A DNA stretch of 64,000 bases from Algoriphagus sp. (GTDB taxonomy: Bacteria > Bacteroidota > Bacteroidia > Cytophagales > Cyclobacteriaceae): positions 1 to 64,000 of the forward strand of contig NZ_JABXIN010000023.1 of NCBI RefSeq assembly GCF_013373065.1, written 5' to 3'. Below, piece after piece: positions 45,344 through 53,077 of the stretch (its first letter is position 1; every line of letters starts with the position of its first letter). The notes under the pieces were generated by a model. The model was not told the DNA's origin and did no database searches. It saw only the letters and a list, made by a program, of their open reading frames with translations. The position numbers and the translations under genes were made by a program.

Positions 45344-46084
45344 ATGAGACATCCCTTTTATAAAAGCCTCTACGTACTACTTTTTTTCTTTTTGGGCAGT
45401 ATTCAGACGGCAAAGGGACAAGTCCTGATTTCCTTACTTTTCGGAGAAAAGCTCAATTCTCCCAACCTGGAATTCGGATTGGAAGGTGGCTTCAATCGCT
45501 CTAATCTCAGTGGAATCTCGGAGGCAAAAGGCTATGGTCATTTTCATTTGGGCTTTTATTTTGATATCCGGATGAAAAATGATTTATGGTTGAATACTGG
45601 TGTTCGAATTAAATCCCATACAGGTTCTCAGAACATCAATTTTTATTCACTAAATGATCCAGAACTAGATGCCATCTTTTCCAGAGGGACCATCAAAAGA
45701 AAGATTGGGTACTTCTATGTTCCCATCCACCTCAAATATCATTTTGGTTCTGAAAAACAGTTCTTTTTCCAAGCAGGAGGCCAAATCGGCTTACGGAATC
45801 GGGCTCAAGATTATTTCTTAAGCAGCTTTATAAATTCTGAGGATGCGAGTTTTGAACTGGATATCAGAGATCATATCAAAGGAATAGACGCAGGACTTTC
45901 AGGTGGAATTGGATATAAACTAAGAAAGGGCGGTGTGAACCTTGGAGTAACTTACTATCAGGGACTAATGAATATCATGAAAGCAACAACAGAAAGCCCT
46001 TACAATTACTCTTCGAAGAATTCAAACCTGTATCTTTTTGTAAGAATTCCTGTAGGAGCTGGGTATAAAGAATCAAACTTATAA
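45344..46084 (+). CDS. PorT-like outer-membrane beta-barrel protein
   Basis: 246 residues with a signal peptide (MRHPFYKSLYVLLFFFLGSI and a cleavage site after AKG). The mature part (LEFGLEGGFNRSNLSG, FHLGFYFDIRMKNDLWLNTG, YVPIHLKYHFGSEKQFFFQA, GLSGGIGYKLRKGGVNLG) is typical of the small barrel family with a PorT-like domain in Bacteroidota. The second gene of a likely pair with the preceding barrel. Role unknown; membrane stability, binding or secretion are all possible. Confidence 0.75.
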   Translation: MRHPFYKSLYVLLFFFLGSIQTAKGQVLISLLFGEKLNSPNLEFGLEGGFNRSNLSGISEAKGYGHFHLGFYFDIRMKNDLWLNTGVRIKSHTGSQNINFYSLNDPELDAIFSRGTIKRKIGYFYVPIHLKYHFGSEKQFFFQAGGQIGLRNRAQDYFLSSFINSEDASFELDIRDHIKGIDAGLSGGIGYKLRKGGVNLGVTYYQGLMNIMKATTESPYNYSSKNSNLYLFVRIPVGAGYKESNL

Positions 46085-46310
46085 CTCACCTGCCTAGTCG
46101 CCCCAAACCCAATGCTCTTCCCGGTAAGCAATTTTTTGGACTAGGCGATCTTTTCTATTATCATGAATATAAAAATCCATGGTTAGCAAATTCAAATCAT
46201 TGAAAATGGTTGAAACCATTTATTGGCTTCCCAATACCGCTTAGATTTGTAACACTAGGATAATTCCTAGGAAATCGATTTATTAGAATTGCTTTACACA
46301 AACCTATACC

Positions 46311-47255
46311 ATGACCTTAACCCTTAAAAACCTAGCTAAAAGCTCCCTTGTAGCTTTATTAGTCCTATTCGCTAACATCACTTTAGCTCAGGACGGAACC
46401 ATTTATCCCCTTGAAGCTCCCGAGGAGCCAAATGCCATTCTCCTCGGAACAGGCGGCGTAGATAATCAACCTGCCTCCGAATCTTGGTTTCGCCAATGGG
46501 GCGACCCCATGGCCCGTAATATCACCACGGCCACACTTACTCCTTTCTTACCTGAACCTGGAAAAGCCAATGGAGCGGCAGTGATCGTCGCACCTGGAGG
46601 AGGTTTCAGATGGCTATCGATGGGAAATGAAGGTTGGGAAGTGGCTCAGGCTCTTGCCGATCAGGGGATCGCGGCTTTCGTATTGAAGTATCGCCTTCAC
46701 CCAACTCCGGAGTCACTAGAAGACTTCAGTGCCTGGATGAACCGTCCTCGCACTCCAGCCCCACCCAGTTCTTCAGATGCCTCTACCGAAGCCACGCCTC
46801 CAAGACCACCGCAACTAGACCTATCCAATCAGCTCGAAGATGCTGAAGCTGCCTATGCCATGATCCTTGATCGAGCAGAAGAATGGGGAGTGGATACGGA
46901 CAGAATAGGCATGATTGGTTTTTCGGCCGGCGCGGGCCTCACTATGCACTCAACTCTAAACTCAGAAAGCATGAAGCTGGCCTTTATTGGACCGATCTAT
47001 GGCGGAATGGGTCCAGTCGATGTTCCAGCTGATGCTCCTCCCATGTTTTGTGTGATTGCCTCCGATGACTTTCTCTTCAGAGGTCAATTTGGCGTCATCG
47101 ATTCCTGGTACAAGGCAGGAATACCAGTAGAGTTTCACCTTTACCAAAATGGAGGACATGGTTTTGGGCTTGGTAATCCAAACCGAACCAGTAATCGGTG
47201 GTTTGATGCATTTATTCATTGGCTTGATGTAAATAAATTTTTAACAGCCAATTAG
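46311..47255 (+). CDS. Secreted alpha/beta hydrolase (BD-FAE-like esterase)
   Basis: 314 residues with a signal peptide (about 1-26). It shows the oxyanion strand AAVIVAPGGGFRWLSMG near residue 85, then a long Pro/Ser-rich insert (about 143-165, TPAPPSSSDASTEATPPRPP), the nucleophile elbow GMIGFSAGAGL and the catalytic-His motif NGGHGFGLG near the C-terminus. This pattern is typical of acetyl-xylan-esterase-like or feruloyl-esterase-like hydrolases. It should work in the periplasm on plant or algal polysaccharide esters. Single gene. Confidence 0.85.
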   Translation: MTLTLKNLAKSSLVALLVLFANITLAQDGTIYPLEAPEEPNAILLGTGGVDNQPASESWFRQWGDPMARNITTATLTPFLPEPGKANGAAVIVAPGGGFRWLSMGNEGWEVAQALADQGIAAFVLKYRLHPTPESLEDFSAWMNRPRTPAPPSSSDASTEATPPRPPQLDLSNQLEDAEAAYAMILDRAEEWGVDTDRIGMIGFSAGAGLTMHSTLNSESMKLAFIGPIYGGMGPVDVPADAPPMFCVIASDDFLFRGQFGVIDSWYKAGIPVEFHLYQNGGHGFGLGNPNRTSNRWFDAFIHWLDVNKFLTAN

Positions 47256-47562
47256 ACTTGCCTTAAACGTAAAGAAGTTTTTGCTTTCCTTCCATTCCGT
47301 GACGTTCTAGAACAGGAAAGGGTGGGGATATTCCTTCGGTGATTTGAGTTAACAATATGATGAGTTGGAAAGGAATCAGCATGAAAGTAATTCGACCATA
47401 AAGCGACTCTAAATCCTCGCATTATTCCTTATTAAATACTAACTTAAAGGATATAAATACGAGGAAAATCAGGGCATGATTTCCTTAAAAAAACGTACAT
47501 AAATACGGTAAAAATCGTTTTCTCAAAGGAGGAATCGGAACAATAATTAAAACTTCAAAATC
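47256..47562. other. Intergenic region, promoter candidate for the small genes
   Basis: 307 bases. No open frame is worth calling. Two direct copies of ATAAATACG (47453-47461 and 47499-47507), 46 bases apart, sit 55-100 bases before the next gene and might be a regulatory repeat; the sequence is short and AT-rich, so chance is likely. Confidence 0.3.
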
Positions 47563-47823
47563 ATGAGCATTTTATCAGACAATGTAATTCCAGGTAATCA
47601 AGGAAAAGTATTTGAAACAAATGCTAAAGAAGCCAAAGACTTAGAACAAATCCAGAAGAAGTTATTGGCAATGGAAGGGATAAAGGAAGTCACCTTGAAT
47701 CAAGAAGTTTTTCCAAAGGAATTTACTGTTCATACATCCCAGATGGTTCCTATTAAAGACATTGAGCAGGCTGTAATTTCAGAAGGCTTCCATGCGGTCA
47801 CAAAAGGTGTAATTGACCTTTAA
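47563..47823 (+). CDS. Small HMA-like ferredoxin-fold protein without CxxC
   Basis: 86 residues, cytoplasmic. The arrangement beta-alpha-beta-beta-alpha (KEAKDLEQIQKKLLAMEGIK, EVTLNQEVFPKEFTVHTS, IKDIEQAVISEGFHAV) resembles heavy-metal-associated domains, but the metal-binding CxxC is missing. It is possibly a diverged member used for binding or regulation. The next gene follows immediately, and the two are likely an operon. Confidence 0.6.
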   Translation: MSILSDNVIPGNQGKVFETNAKEAKDLEQIQKKLLAMEGIKEVTLNQEVFPKEFTVHTSQMVPIKDIEQAVISEGFHAVTKGVIDL

Positions 47824-48315
47824 ATGAAAGAAATCAAGGCCTATAGAACCCATTTTGCTCAAAGATTATTTATCCAATCTGGTTTGTACATAGGCCTTAT
47901 TTTTTTCTTGATTTTAGAACTTCTTATCCTTTTTAAAAGGAATATTTCCACTGAGTTATTCATACTTCTTCAAATTGTCTTGATTATAAGTATTGTTACA
48001 TTTTTTATGATTTGCTTTAACAAAGCAAAAATTTACATTCAAGCCATAAAATTCAATGAAGACCATCTGATTCTCTCCATTGCTAGGTTTGACGAAGAAC
48101 TACCTCCCAAAAAAATCTCTTATGATTCCCTTGCAATAGACTTTGATAGAAACTTAGTGGAAAAATATCCTAAACACACATTAGAATTTAAACTAAAAAA
48201 CCAAAAGGCAGTATTAGGGCATTTAGCTTCAATAAAGCAATATGAATTAGGCTTTTGGAATAAGGAAAACCTACAGAAGGTCTATGATCTGATTATCTCG
48301 AAAAGGAAAGGATAA
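47824..48315 (+). CDS. Two-helix membrane protein
   Basis: 163 residues. Two adjacent membrane helices (about residues 13-36 and 39-62, LFIQSGLYIGLIFFLILELL and LQIVLIISIVTFFMICF) are followed by a basic cytoplasmic domain that could be a PH-like beta sheet (FNEDHLILSIARFDEELPPK, YDSLAIDFDRNLVEKYP). No recognised family. It begins directly after the stop codon of the previous gene, so the two are probably translated together. Confidence 0.55.
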   Translation: MKEIKAYRTHFAQRLFIQSGLYIGLIFFLILELLILFKRNISTELFILLQIVLIISIVTFFMICFNKAKIYIQAIKFNEDHLILSIARFDEELPPKKISYDSLAIDFDRNLVEKYPKHTLEFKLKNQKAVLGHLASIKQYELGFWNKENLQKVYDLIISKRKG

Positions 48316-48384
48316 TAACCCTCCTCAAACACTGCTTTAAAATAATTCCTGTTTCCCCTGATTTTGCAGATAAAATAAAAGTGT

Positions 48385-49794
48385 CTAAACTTCAACTTGG
48401 ACTATAATGCGATTGGAGATATGAGCACTATACTCCCGCACACTATAACCAAGCATCCACCAGGTCAACCAAGCTACATAGGTATACATTTCTGCATTTG
48501 CAGTGAAAAGGGGCAATAATAAACCTACTTTGGTTACAGCTCCGACGAAAGCGATTCGGGCTGTCATCGTATCATCTGTTTGATAAAAAACTCGCAAGCT
48601 GAGCACTACTCCTGTAGCTAAGGTTAGGATGAAGAGGAGCATTCCCAGCCAACCCAATTGAACTCCATAAATCAAAAACTGATTTTCTCCACCCACACGA
48701 AGCTCATCGGTCACACTTCCCACGTTCCCACTCATGGCTAGACCAATTCCAAAAGGATTGGCGATCATAGAATCTAAAGCAAGAAGCCATTCAACGACGT
48801 GACCGATACTGGAAGTGTTTTCAAAGGTAAGTGTATCTACTACGAAATAGTAAAAATCCTCCGAAGCAAAAAAGACCACATAAAGGCCAAAACCAAAAAG
48901 GGCTAAGAAGCCCAAACCAATCAGTTTGTATAGCCGAAAAACAAGGGCGATAAAGAAAATCATCACGAAAAAGGCTCCAAAAGCGGCTCGGGATGCAGAA
49001 AAAATCAAGCTACCCAAGGAACAGGCCATCACCAAAAGGTACAGCCAATTCGACTCTTTTTTACTCGTTAAAAACCAAATCAATCCCGCTGCAAAACCCA
49101 TCAAGACTGAGCTAGCCATTTCCAAAGGATCCGAAAAAAAGCTAGCCAGTCGCTTTGTGACTGCCTGCGTCTCAAAGGTCCAGGTCAACCCGAAATTACC
49201 AGTCGGATCAATGTCATTGATCGCTTGGTTGTAAAGCGCATATCCCGTAAGCTGCTGCAAATGGGCATTTAGGATAAAGTTTTCAATTAAATTGACCAAA
49301 AAGGCTCCAATAGCCACCATGAAAATAATCTGAAATAAACGCTGGATTTCAATCCCATCAAACCGCGTATTCCTTCCCAGAAAATACACCAAACCGGGAA
49401 TAAGCATGGTCTTGAAGTATAGAAGTTTATTCAAAAAAGAAGCTTCGCCCAAAGGCAGAAACAGATAGACAAAAGCCAATGCTAGAAATCCCAAAAACAA
49501 CCAATCTGTTGAAAGTAGTCGGATAGGAAAGTCTGCTGGCTTTCGCTGATACGTAACAAAAACCAACACCGCCAAGATAACGACCAACTCCTTCAAAATC
49601 TGAAAAAGCGCTACTGCTTCCGATGAACCTGTCACCAAATACACGACACTGAGTGTAGTAATGTAAAAAGGTAAAAAGCCTGCAAGGAAGTAGATAAAAT
49701 AGCTCCACTTTCCTTTGAACAGCATCTCTTGCAAAACCCAAAGAAACCCGGCCCCAATAGCTAATGCCATCAATATGAAAAATATCAAGGCCAT
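48385..49794 (-). CDS. O-antigen ligase/polymerase-like membrane protein (Wzy-like)
   Basis: 469 residues, about 11 or 12 helices with a large periplasmic loop in the second half. The order of helices and the GENQFLIYGVQLGWLGMLLF segment resemble O-antigen polymerase/ligase proteins. It is the last gene in the wza-wzz-wzx-GT-wzy order and overlaps the glycosyltransferase by 10 bases. It should join repeat units of a surface polysaccharide in the periplasm. Polymerase is likelier than ligase because it sits next to a flippase; this is inference. Confidence 0.75.
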   Translation of the reverse strand: MALIFFILMALAIGAGFLWVLQEMLFKGKWSYFIYFLAGFLPFYITTLSVVYLVTGSSEAVALFQILKELVVILAVLVFVTYQRKPADFPIRLLSTDWLFLGFLALAFVYLFLPLGEASFLNKLLYFKTMLIPGLVYFLGRNTRFDGIEIQRLFQIIFMVAIGAFLVNLIENFILNAHLQQLTGYALYNQAINDIDPTGNFGLTWTFETQAVTKRLASFFSDPLEMASSVLMGFAAGLIWFLTSKKESNWLYLLVMACSLGSLIFSASRAAFGAFFVMIFFIALVFRLYKLIGLGFLALFGFGLYVVFFASEDFYYFVVDTLTFENTSSIGHVVEWLLALDSMIANPFGIGLAMSGNVGSVTDELRVGGENQFLIYGVQLGWLGMLLFILTLATGVVLSLRVFYQTDDTMTARIAFVGAVTKVGLLLPLFTANAEMYTYVAWLTWWMLGYSVREYSAHISNRIIVQVEV

Positions 49795-50714
49795 GTGGGT
49801 GCTGGTTTTAGTTTGACTTTCAACCCATCTCGGATTCCTTTTACCACCGCTTTCAGCTTTTTGAATCTACCTCTCAGTAAAAAATAAACCATCCAAAGGG
49901 CAAACCTGCTCAAGTGATAAGCATATTGGACTAAGGAGACCATAGGATTAGAAGAAATGGAACGAAGGAGAAAGAATTGATTTCGAGCATGATAATAGAA
50001 TACCTGAGGACTTAAAGTCCCCTCGTCGTGTTTTTTCTTGGAGCTCGCGCCTGCTTCATGATAAACTCGTGCCTCTGGAACCAATCCAATTTCAAATCCT
50101 TTTTCCCGAATTCGAAGGGACCACTCCACATCCTCGAAATAGACAAAATATTGCTCATTCATCAAGCCTGCCTGCTCTATTGCCGCCCTTTTCAACAACA
50201 TGGCACAGCCCGTTGCCCAATCCAACGGCTCCCGGTTGGCAGTAAAATTTTGGAGATATTGACGATCTCCAACAGTAAGAGCCCGGCCTAATAGTTTTTG
50301 CCACTTGCCTCCGGCACTCCAGATTTTATCCTTTTCATGCAAAAAGCAAATCAAGGGTTCAAGAACTCCTAACTTTGGATTTTCTGAAAAGTGCAACATC
50401 ATTTTACCCAAGAAATCAGCCTCCACTTCTGTATCATTGTTAAGTAACAAAATGTGACTAAACCCCATCTCCAAGGCTTTCCGAATTCCCACATTATTGC
50501 CTCCCGCAAATCCTAGATTTTTCCCAGTTTCGATCAAGTGAATCAAGGGAAACTCTTTTTTTAGCTGAATTCCTTCTGAATTTTCCGAGCCATTATCCAC
50601 CACAAAAATCGAATAATCGGCATAGTCTATTAGTTGCAAAGATTGCAAGCAGGCTCGGGTAAAAGCAATCCCATTCCAATTGACCAAAATAATGGCGACA
50701 GAAGAGTTAGGCAT
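49785..50714 (-). CDS. Glycosyltransferase family 2
   Basis: About 309 residues with the GT-A fold: MPNSSVAIILVNWNGIAFTR at the start, NLGFAGGNNVGIRKA, the nucleotide-sugar DxD-like site LLNNDTEVE, and VYFEDVEWSLRIREKGF near the end, as in rhamnosyltransferase-type GT2 enzymes. I set the start at 50714; an ATG at 50723 is also possible. Cytoplasmic, adding a sugar to the lipid-linked repeat unit. The donor is unknown. It overlaps the flippase gene by 8 bases. Confidence 0.88.
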   Translation of the reverse strand: MPNSSVAIILVNWNGIAFTRACLQSLQLIDYADYSIFVVDNGSENSEGIQLKKEFPLIHLIETGKNLGFAGGNNVGIRKALEMGFSHILLLNNDTEVEADFLGKMMLHFSENPKLGVLEPLICFLHEKDKIWSAGGKWQKLLGRALTVGDRQYLQNFTANREPLDWATGCAMLLKRAAIEQAGLMNEQYFVYFEDVEWSLRIREKGFEIGLVPEARVYHEAGASSKKKHDEGTLSPQVFYYHARNQFFLLRSISSNPMVSLVQYAYHLSRFALWMVYFLLRGRFKKLKAVVKGIRDGLKVKLKPAPTWP

Positions 50715-51996
50715 AGAACCCATGAACCAATTCCCTTTTATGCCTGAATAATAGCACCAAACAAATCAAGAACACGATCACTTCGGTAGAAATGATCCCG
50801 ATACAAAGGCCTATTCCGCCCATAAGGCTTGTCAATATGGTAGAGATGATAAGCATATAAACACACATCATCCAACTCGCTTTGAAAAGCAGGTCTTTCA
50901 AATCAGCCACCAATAGCAAGGTGATATTTCCCACATTTAAACATGCCAAGAAAGGAACCGCTGCTAATATTTTCAGATAAAGTATAGATTCCTCCAAATT
51001 TGACTTAGAAAGGACTTGAATGATCCAAGGAGCAGTAAAATGCGCGCCTGCAGCAATTACTGCCCCTGCCAAAAGAACCCGTAAATAAACCTTCTTCAAA
51101 AAGCGGAAAAATCGACTTGGGTCATCCTTGTGGAGTTTGGAAGCATTCGGGAAAATAGCCTGGATAATTAAAGCCGGAAAAAGTCGCAAAACCATGACAA
51201 CCCGCTCTGCTAAACTATACATCCCGAGTGTTTCAGCAACCGAGAAAAAACTCAAAATTATCAAGCCACCATTAATGGAAATGTGGCTGGCCAAGTTGGA
51301 AAAGAAAAGAAGAAGGTTGTCTTTCCAACTTTTCCAAATAGCCGAAAATTCGGGTCTGTAAAATCGGATTCCCAAAAAGGAATGGATGTAAACCAAGAGG
51401 AGCAAATTAATGGAAAGGCCAAAAAAGCCCATCATAAAATTGACCCATCTACTCTGTTCAGGCGAATGAATGAAGAGTACAATGCCCATCAAAAAAAGTA
51501 GCTTGGAGAAAATGTTGGCAATGGAAACCAACTTCATTTTTTCCATTCCCTGAAAAAACCAAAGCGGTAAAGTTGCCTCTGAAAAGAGCAATAGGGAGGA
51601 AAAAACCAAGATCAAGCGATACTCGGGAAATAAATTAAATCCAAAAGCCCCCACTAAAATCAGCATCGTAGCAATTGCTGCAAGAATTGATTTTGCTGAG
51701 AAAACATTGGAAACCAAATGGGAAAGGGCTGTTTTATCTTGTTGGTTGATAGCTACTTCCCGTGGAGCACTCAAGTTATATCCAAAACCCACCAAAATAT
51801 TCAGGAGCATAATTACTGACAGGGATAGATTCACCAATCCAAACTGATCCACCCCAATGCTTTGAATCAATAGGGGCATGGAAATAATGGAAATCAGCAC
51901 ATTGGAAGACTGAATCACCGCCAAGAATAAAAAGTTCTGAATAGACTTATTGCGGATAAAATTACTAAGTGGAAGAAGTGCTAATTTTTCAAACAT
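50707..51996 (-). CDS. Polysaccharide flippase (Wzx-like)
   Basis: 429 residues with about 12-14 membrane helices, fitting the MOP-superfamily polysaccharide flippases: GVDQFGLVNLSLSVIMLLNI near the N-terminus, NLSAPREVAINQQDK, LWFFQGMEKMKLVSIANI and AETLGMYSLAERVVMVLRLF. It should flip undecaprenyl-linked repeat units across the inner membrane. The next upstream gene, the chain-length protein, ends 13 bases before its start. Confidence 0.85.
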   Translation of the reverse strand: MFEKLALLPLSNFIRNKSIQNFLFLAVIQSSNVLISIISMPLLIQSIGVDQFGLVNLSLSVIMLLNILVGFGYNLSAPREVAINQQDKTALSHLVSNVFSAKSILAAIATMLILVGAFGFNLFPEYRLILVFSSLLLFSEATLPLWFFQGMEKMKLVSIANIFSKLLFLMGIVLFIHSPEQSRWVNFMMGFFGLSINLLLLVYIHSFLGIRFYRPEFSAIWKSWKDNLLLFFSNLASHISINGGLIILSFFSVAETLGMYSLAERVVMVLRLFPALIIQAIFPNASKLHKDDPSRFFRFLKKVYLRVLLAGAVIAAGAHFTAPWIIQVLSKSNLEESILYLKILAAVPFLACLNVGNITLLLVADLKDLLFKASWMMCVYMLIISTILTSLMGGIGLCIGIISTEVIVFLICLVLLFRHKRELVHGFYA

Positions 51997-52009
51997 GGCA
52001 GCCTAGAGT

Positions 52010-53077
52010 TTAGCTTTCCTGCACATGTTTTTGATACAAGCGACGGAAATAAAGATAAAACAATGTCAACAAGCCTAAAATAATTGCCCCCAAAACCATG
52101 CCCTTAACCAACCGGATTTCACTCCGTTTTAAAGGAAGGCGAGGCGAATCAATGACCTGAATCAAGGGTGAGTTATTTCGGTGATTGACCTTGGCGATTT
52201 CCAAGTTTTTGACAATCTCCTGATAAACCGCAGCCGTTGCTTGTACATCTATTTGTCTCTTCCTGCTTTCTACCTGAGCTGAATTAAGCAAAGGGTTTAC
52301 ATTGGGAACACGATCGGTGGCAGAGGCATATTCAGCAATGCTTTCATCCAAAATCGCCCGGACCGAATCCGCTTGTGTTTGAAGAATTTGAAGGTTTTCC
52401 CCAGTCTTTTTGGTCTTTGTTTCAAAGTAAAAAGTATTCACTTTTTCCACCAGGGTCTCATTAAAAACTTTGGCATACAACTCATCCTTGGAAGAAATAC
52501 TGACCTGTATGATACTTAGCTTGCGATCGGGTTTTGCCACAGCAAGCTGATTTTCCCGAATCAATTTAGAAACTTGCTGAATCACTGAATCCTGCGCAAC
52601 TGTAAATTGATCCCGAGGAATCGAAAAATCCATAGCAGGAATGTCCACTTTGGAAGCCCACTTTTTATCCAACTCCTCAAATTCTACAAAACGATCAATC
52701 AAAAGCTGATTTTCAGAAAAAGGACTCAACAAAGTCTCTCCCAGCATCCGGTCAGACCGGTACAATTCCATGATATTGTCACCTTGAAACAATCCACTGG
52801 TACTTCCCAAGGAACCTAAATTGACACCAACCAAAGAGGCTAATCCCGACATTTGGCTCAAACTTGCTCCATCACTTTCCTCCAATACAAAGGAGGTTTC
52901 TGCATGAAAAACAGGCTTTTTGAAAATGGAAACCAAGGCGCCTACTACCAAACCGATGACTCCCGCCAAAACCAAGGTCTTCCACTTGGAAATCAAAAAA
53001 AGCTGCCATTCCCGCACATTTTGAATGACTTCCTTTAGGGTAAACTGATTATCTGAAAAATGCTTGCTTGAACTCAT
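52010..53077 (-). CDS. Wzz/chain-length determinant protein
   Basis: About 355 residues: two membrane helices (about 37-57, LVLAGVIGLVVGALVSIF, and 325-345, GMVLGAIILGLLTLFYLYF) flanking a periplasmic, partly coiled-coil domain. That is the usual polysaccharide co-polymerase layout. No cytoplasmic tyrosine-kinase domain is present. A GTG three bases upstream (53080) is possible; the ATG at 53077 overlaps the wza stop (TGATG). It should control chain length and couple to the exporter. Confidence 0.85.
   Translation of the reverse strand: MSSSKHFSDNQFTLKEVIQNVREWQLFLISKWKTLVLAGVIGLVVGALVSIFKKPVFHAETSFVLEESDGASLSQMSGLASLVGVNLGSLGSTSGLFQGDNIMELYRSDRMLGETLLSPFSENQLLIDRFVEFEELDKKWASKVDIPAMDFSIPRDQFTVAQDSVIQQVSKLIRENQLAVAKPDRKLSIIQVSISSKDELYAKVFNETLVEKVNTFYFETKTKKTGENLQILQTQADSVRAILDESIAEYASATDRVPNVNPLLNSAQVESRKRQIDVQATAAVYQEIVKNLEIAKVNHRNNSPLIQVIDSPRLPLKRSEIRLVKGMVLGAIILGLLTLFYLYFRRLYQKHVQES

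Noticed and set aside
46092..46146. 8-bp inverted repeat GCCTAGTC/GACTAGGC after the second barrel gene
   Set aside because: Arms are short with a 39-base spacer and no supporting terminator feature; likely chance or a weak 3'-end hairpin.
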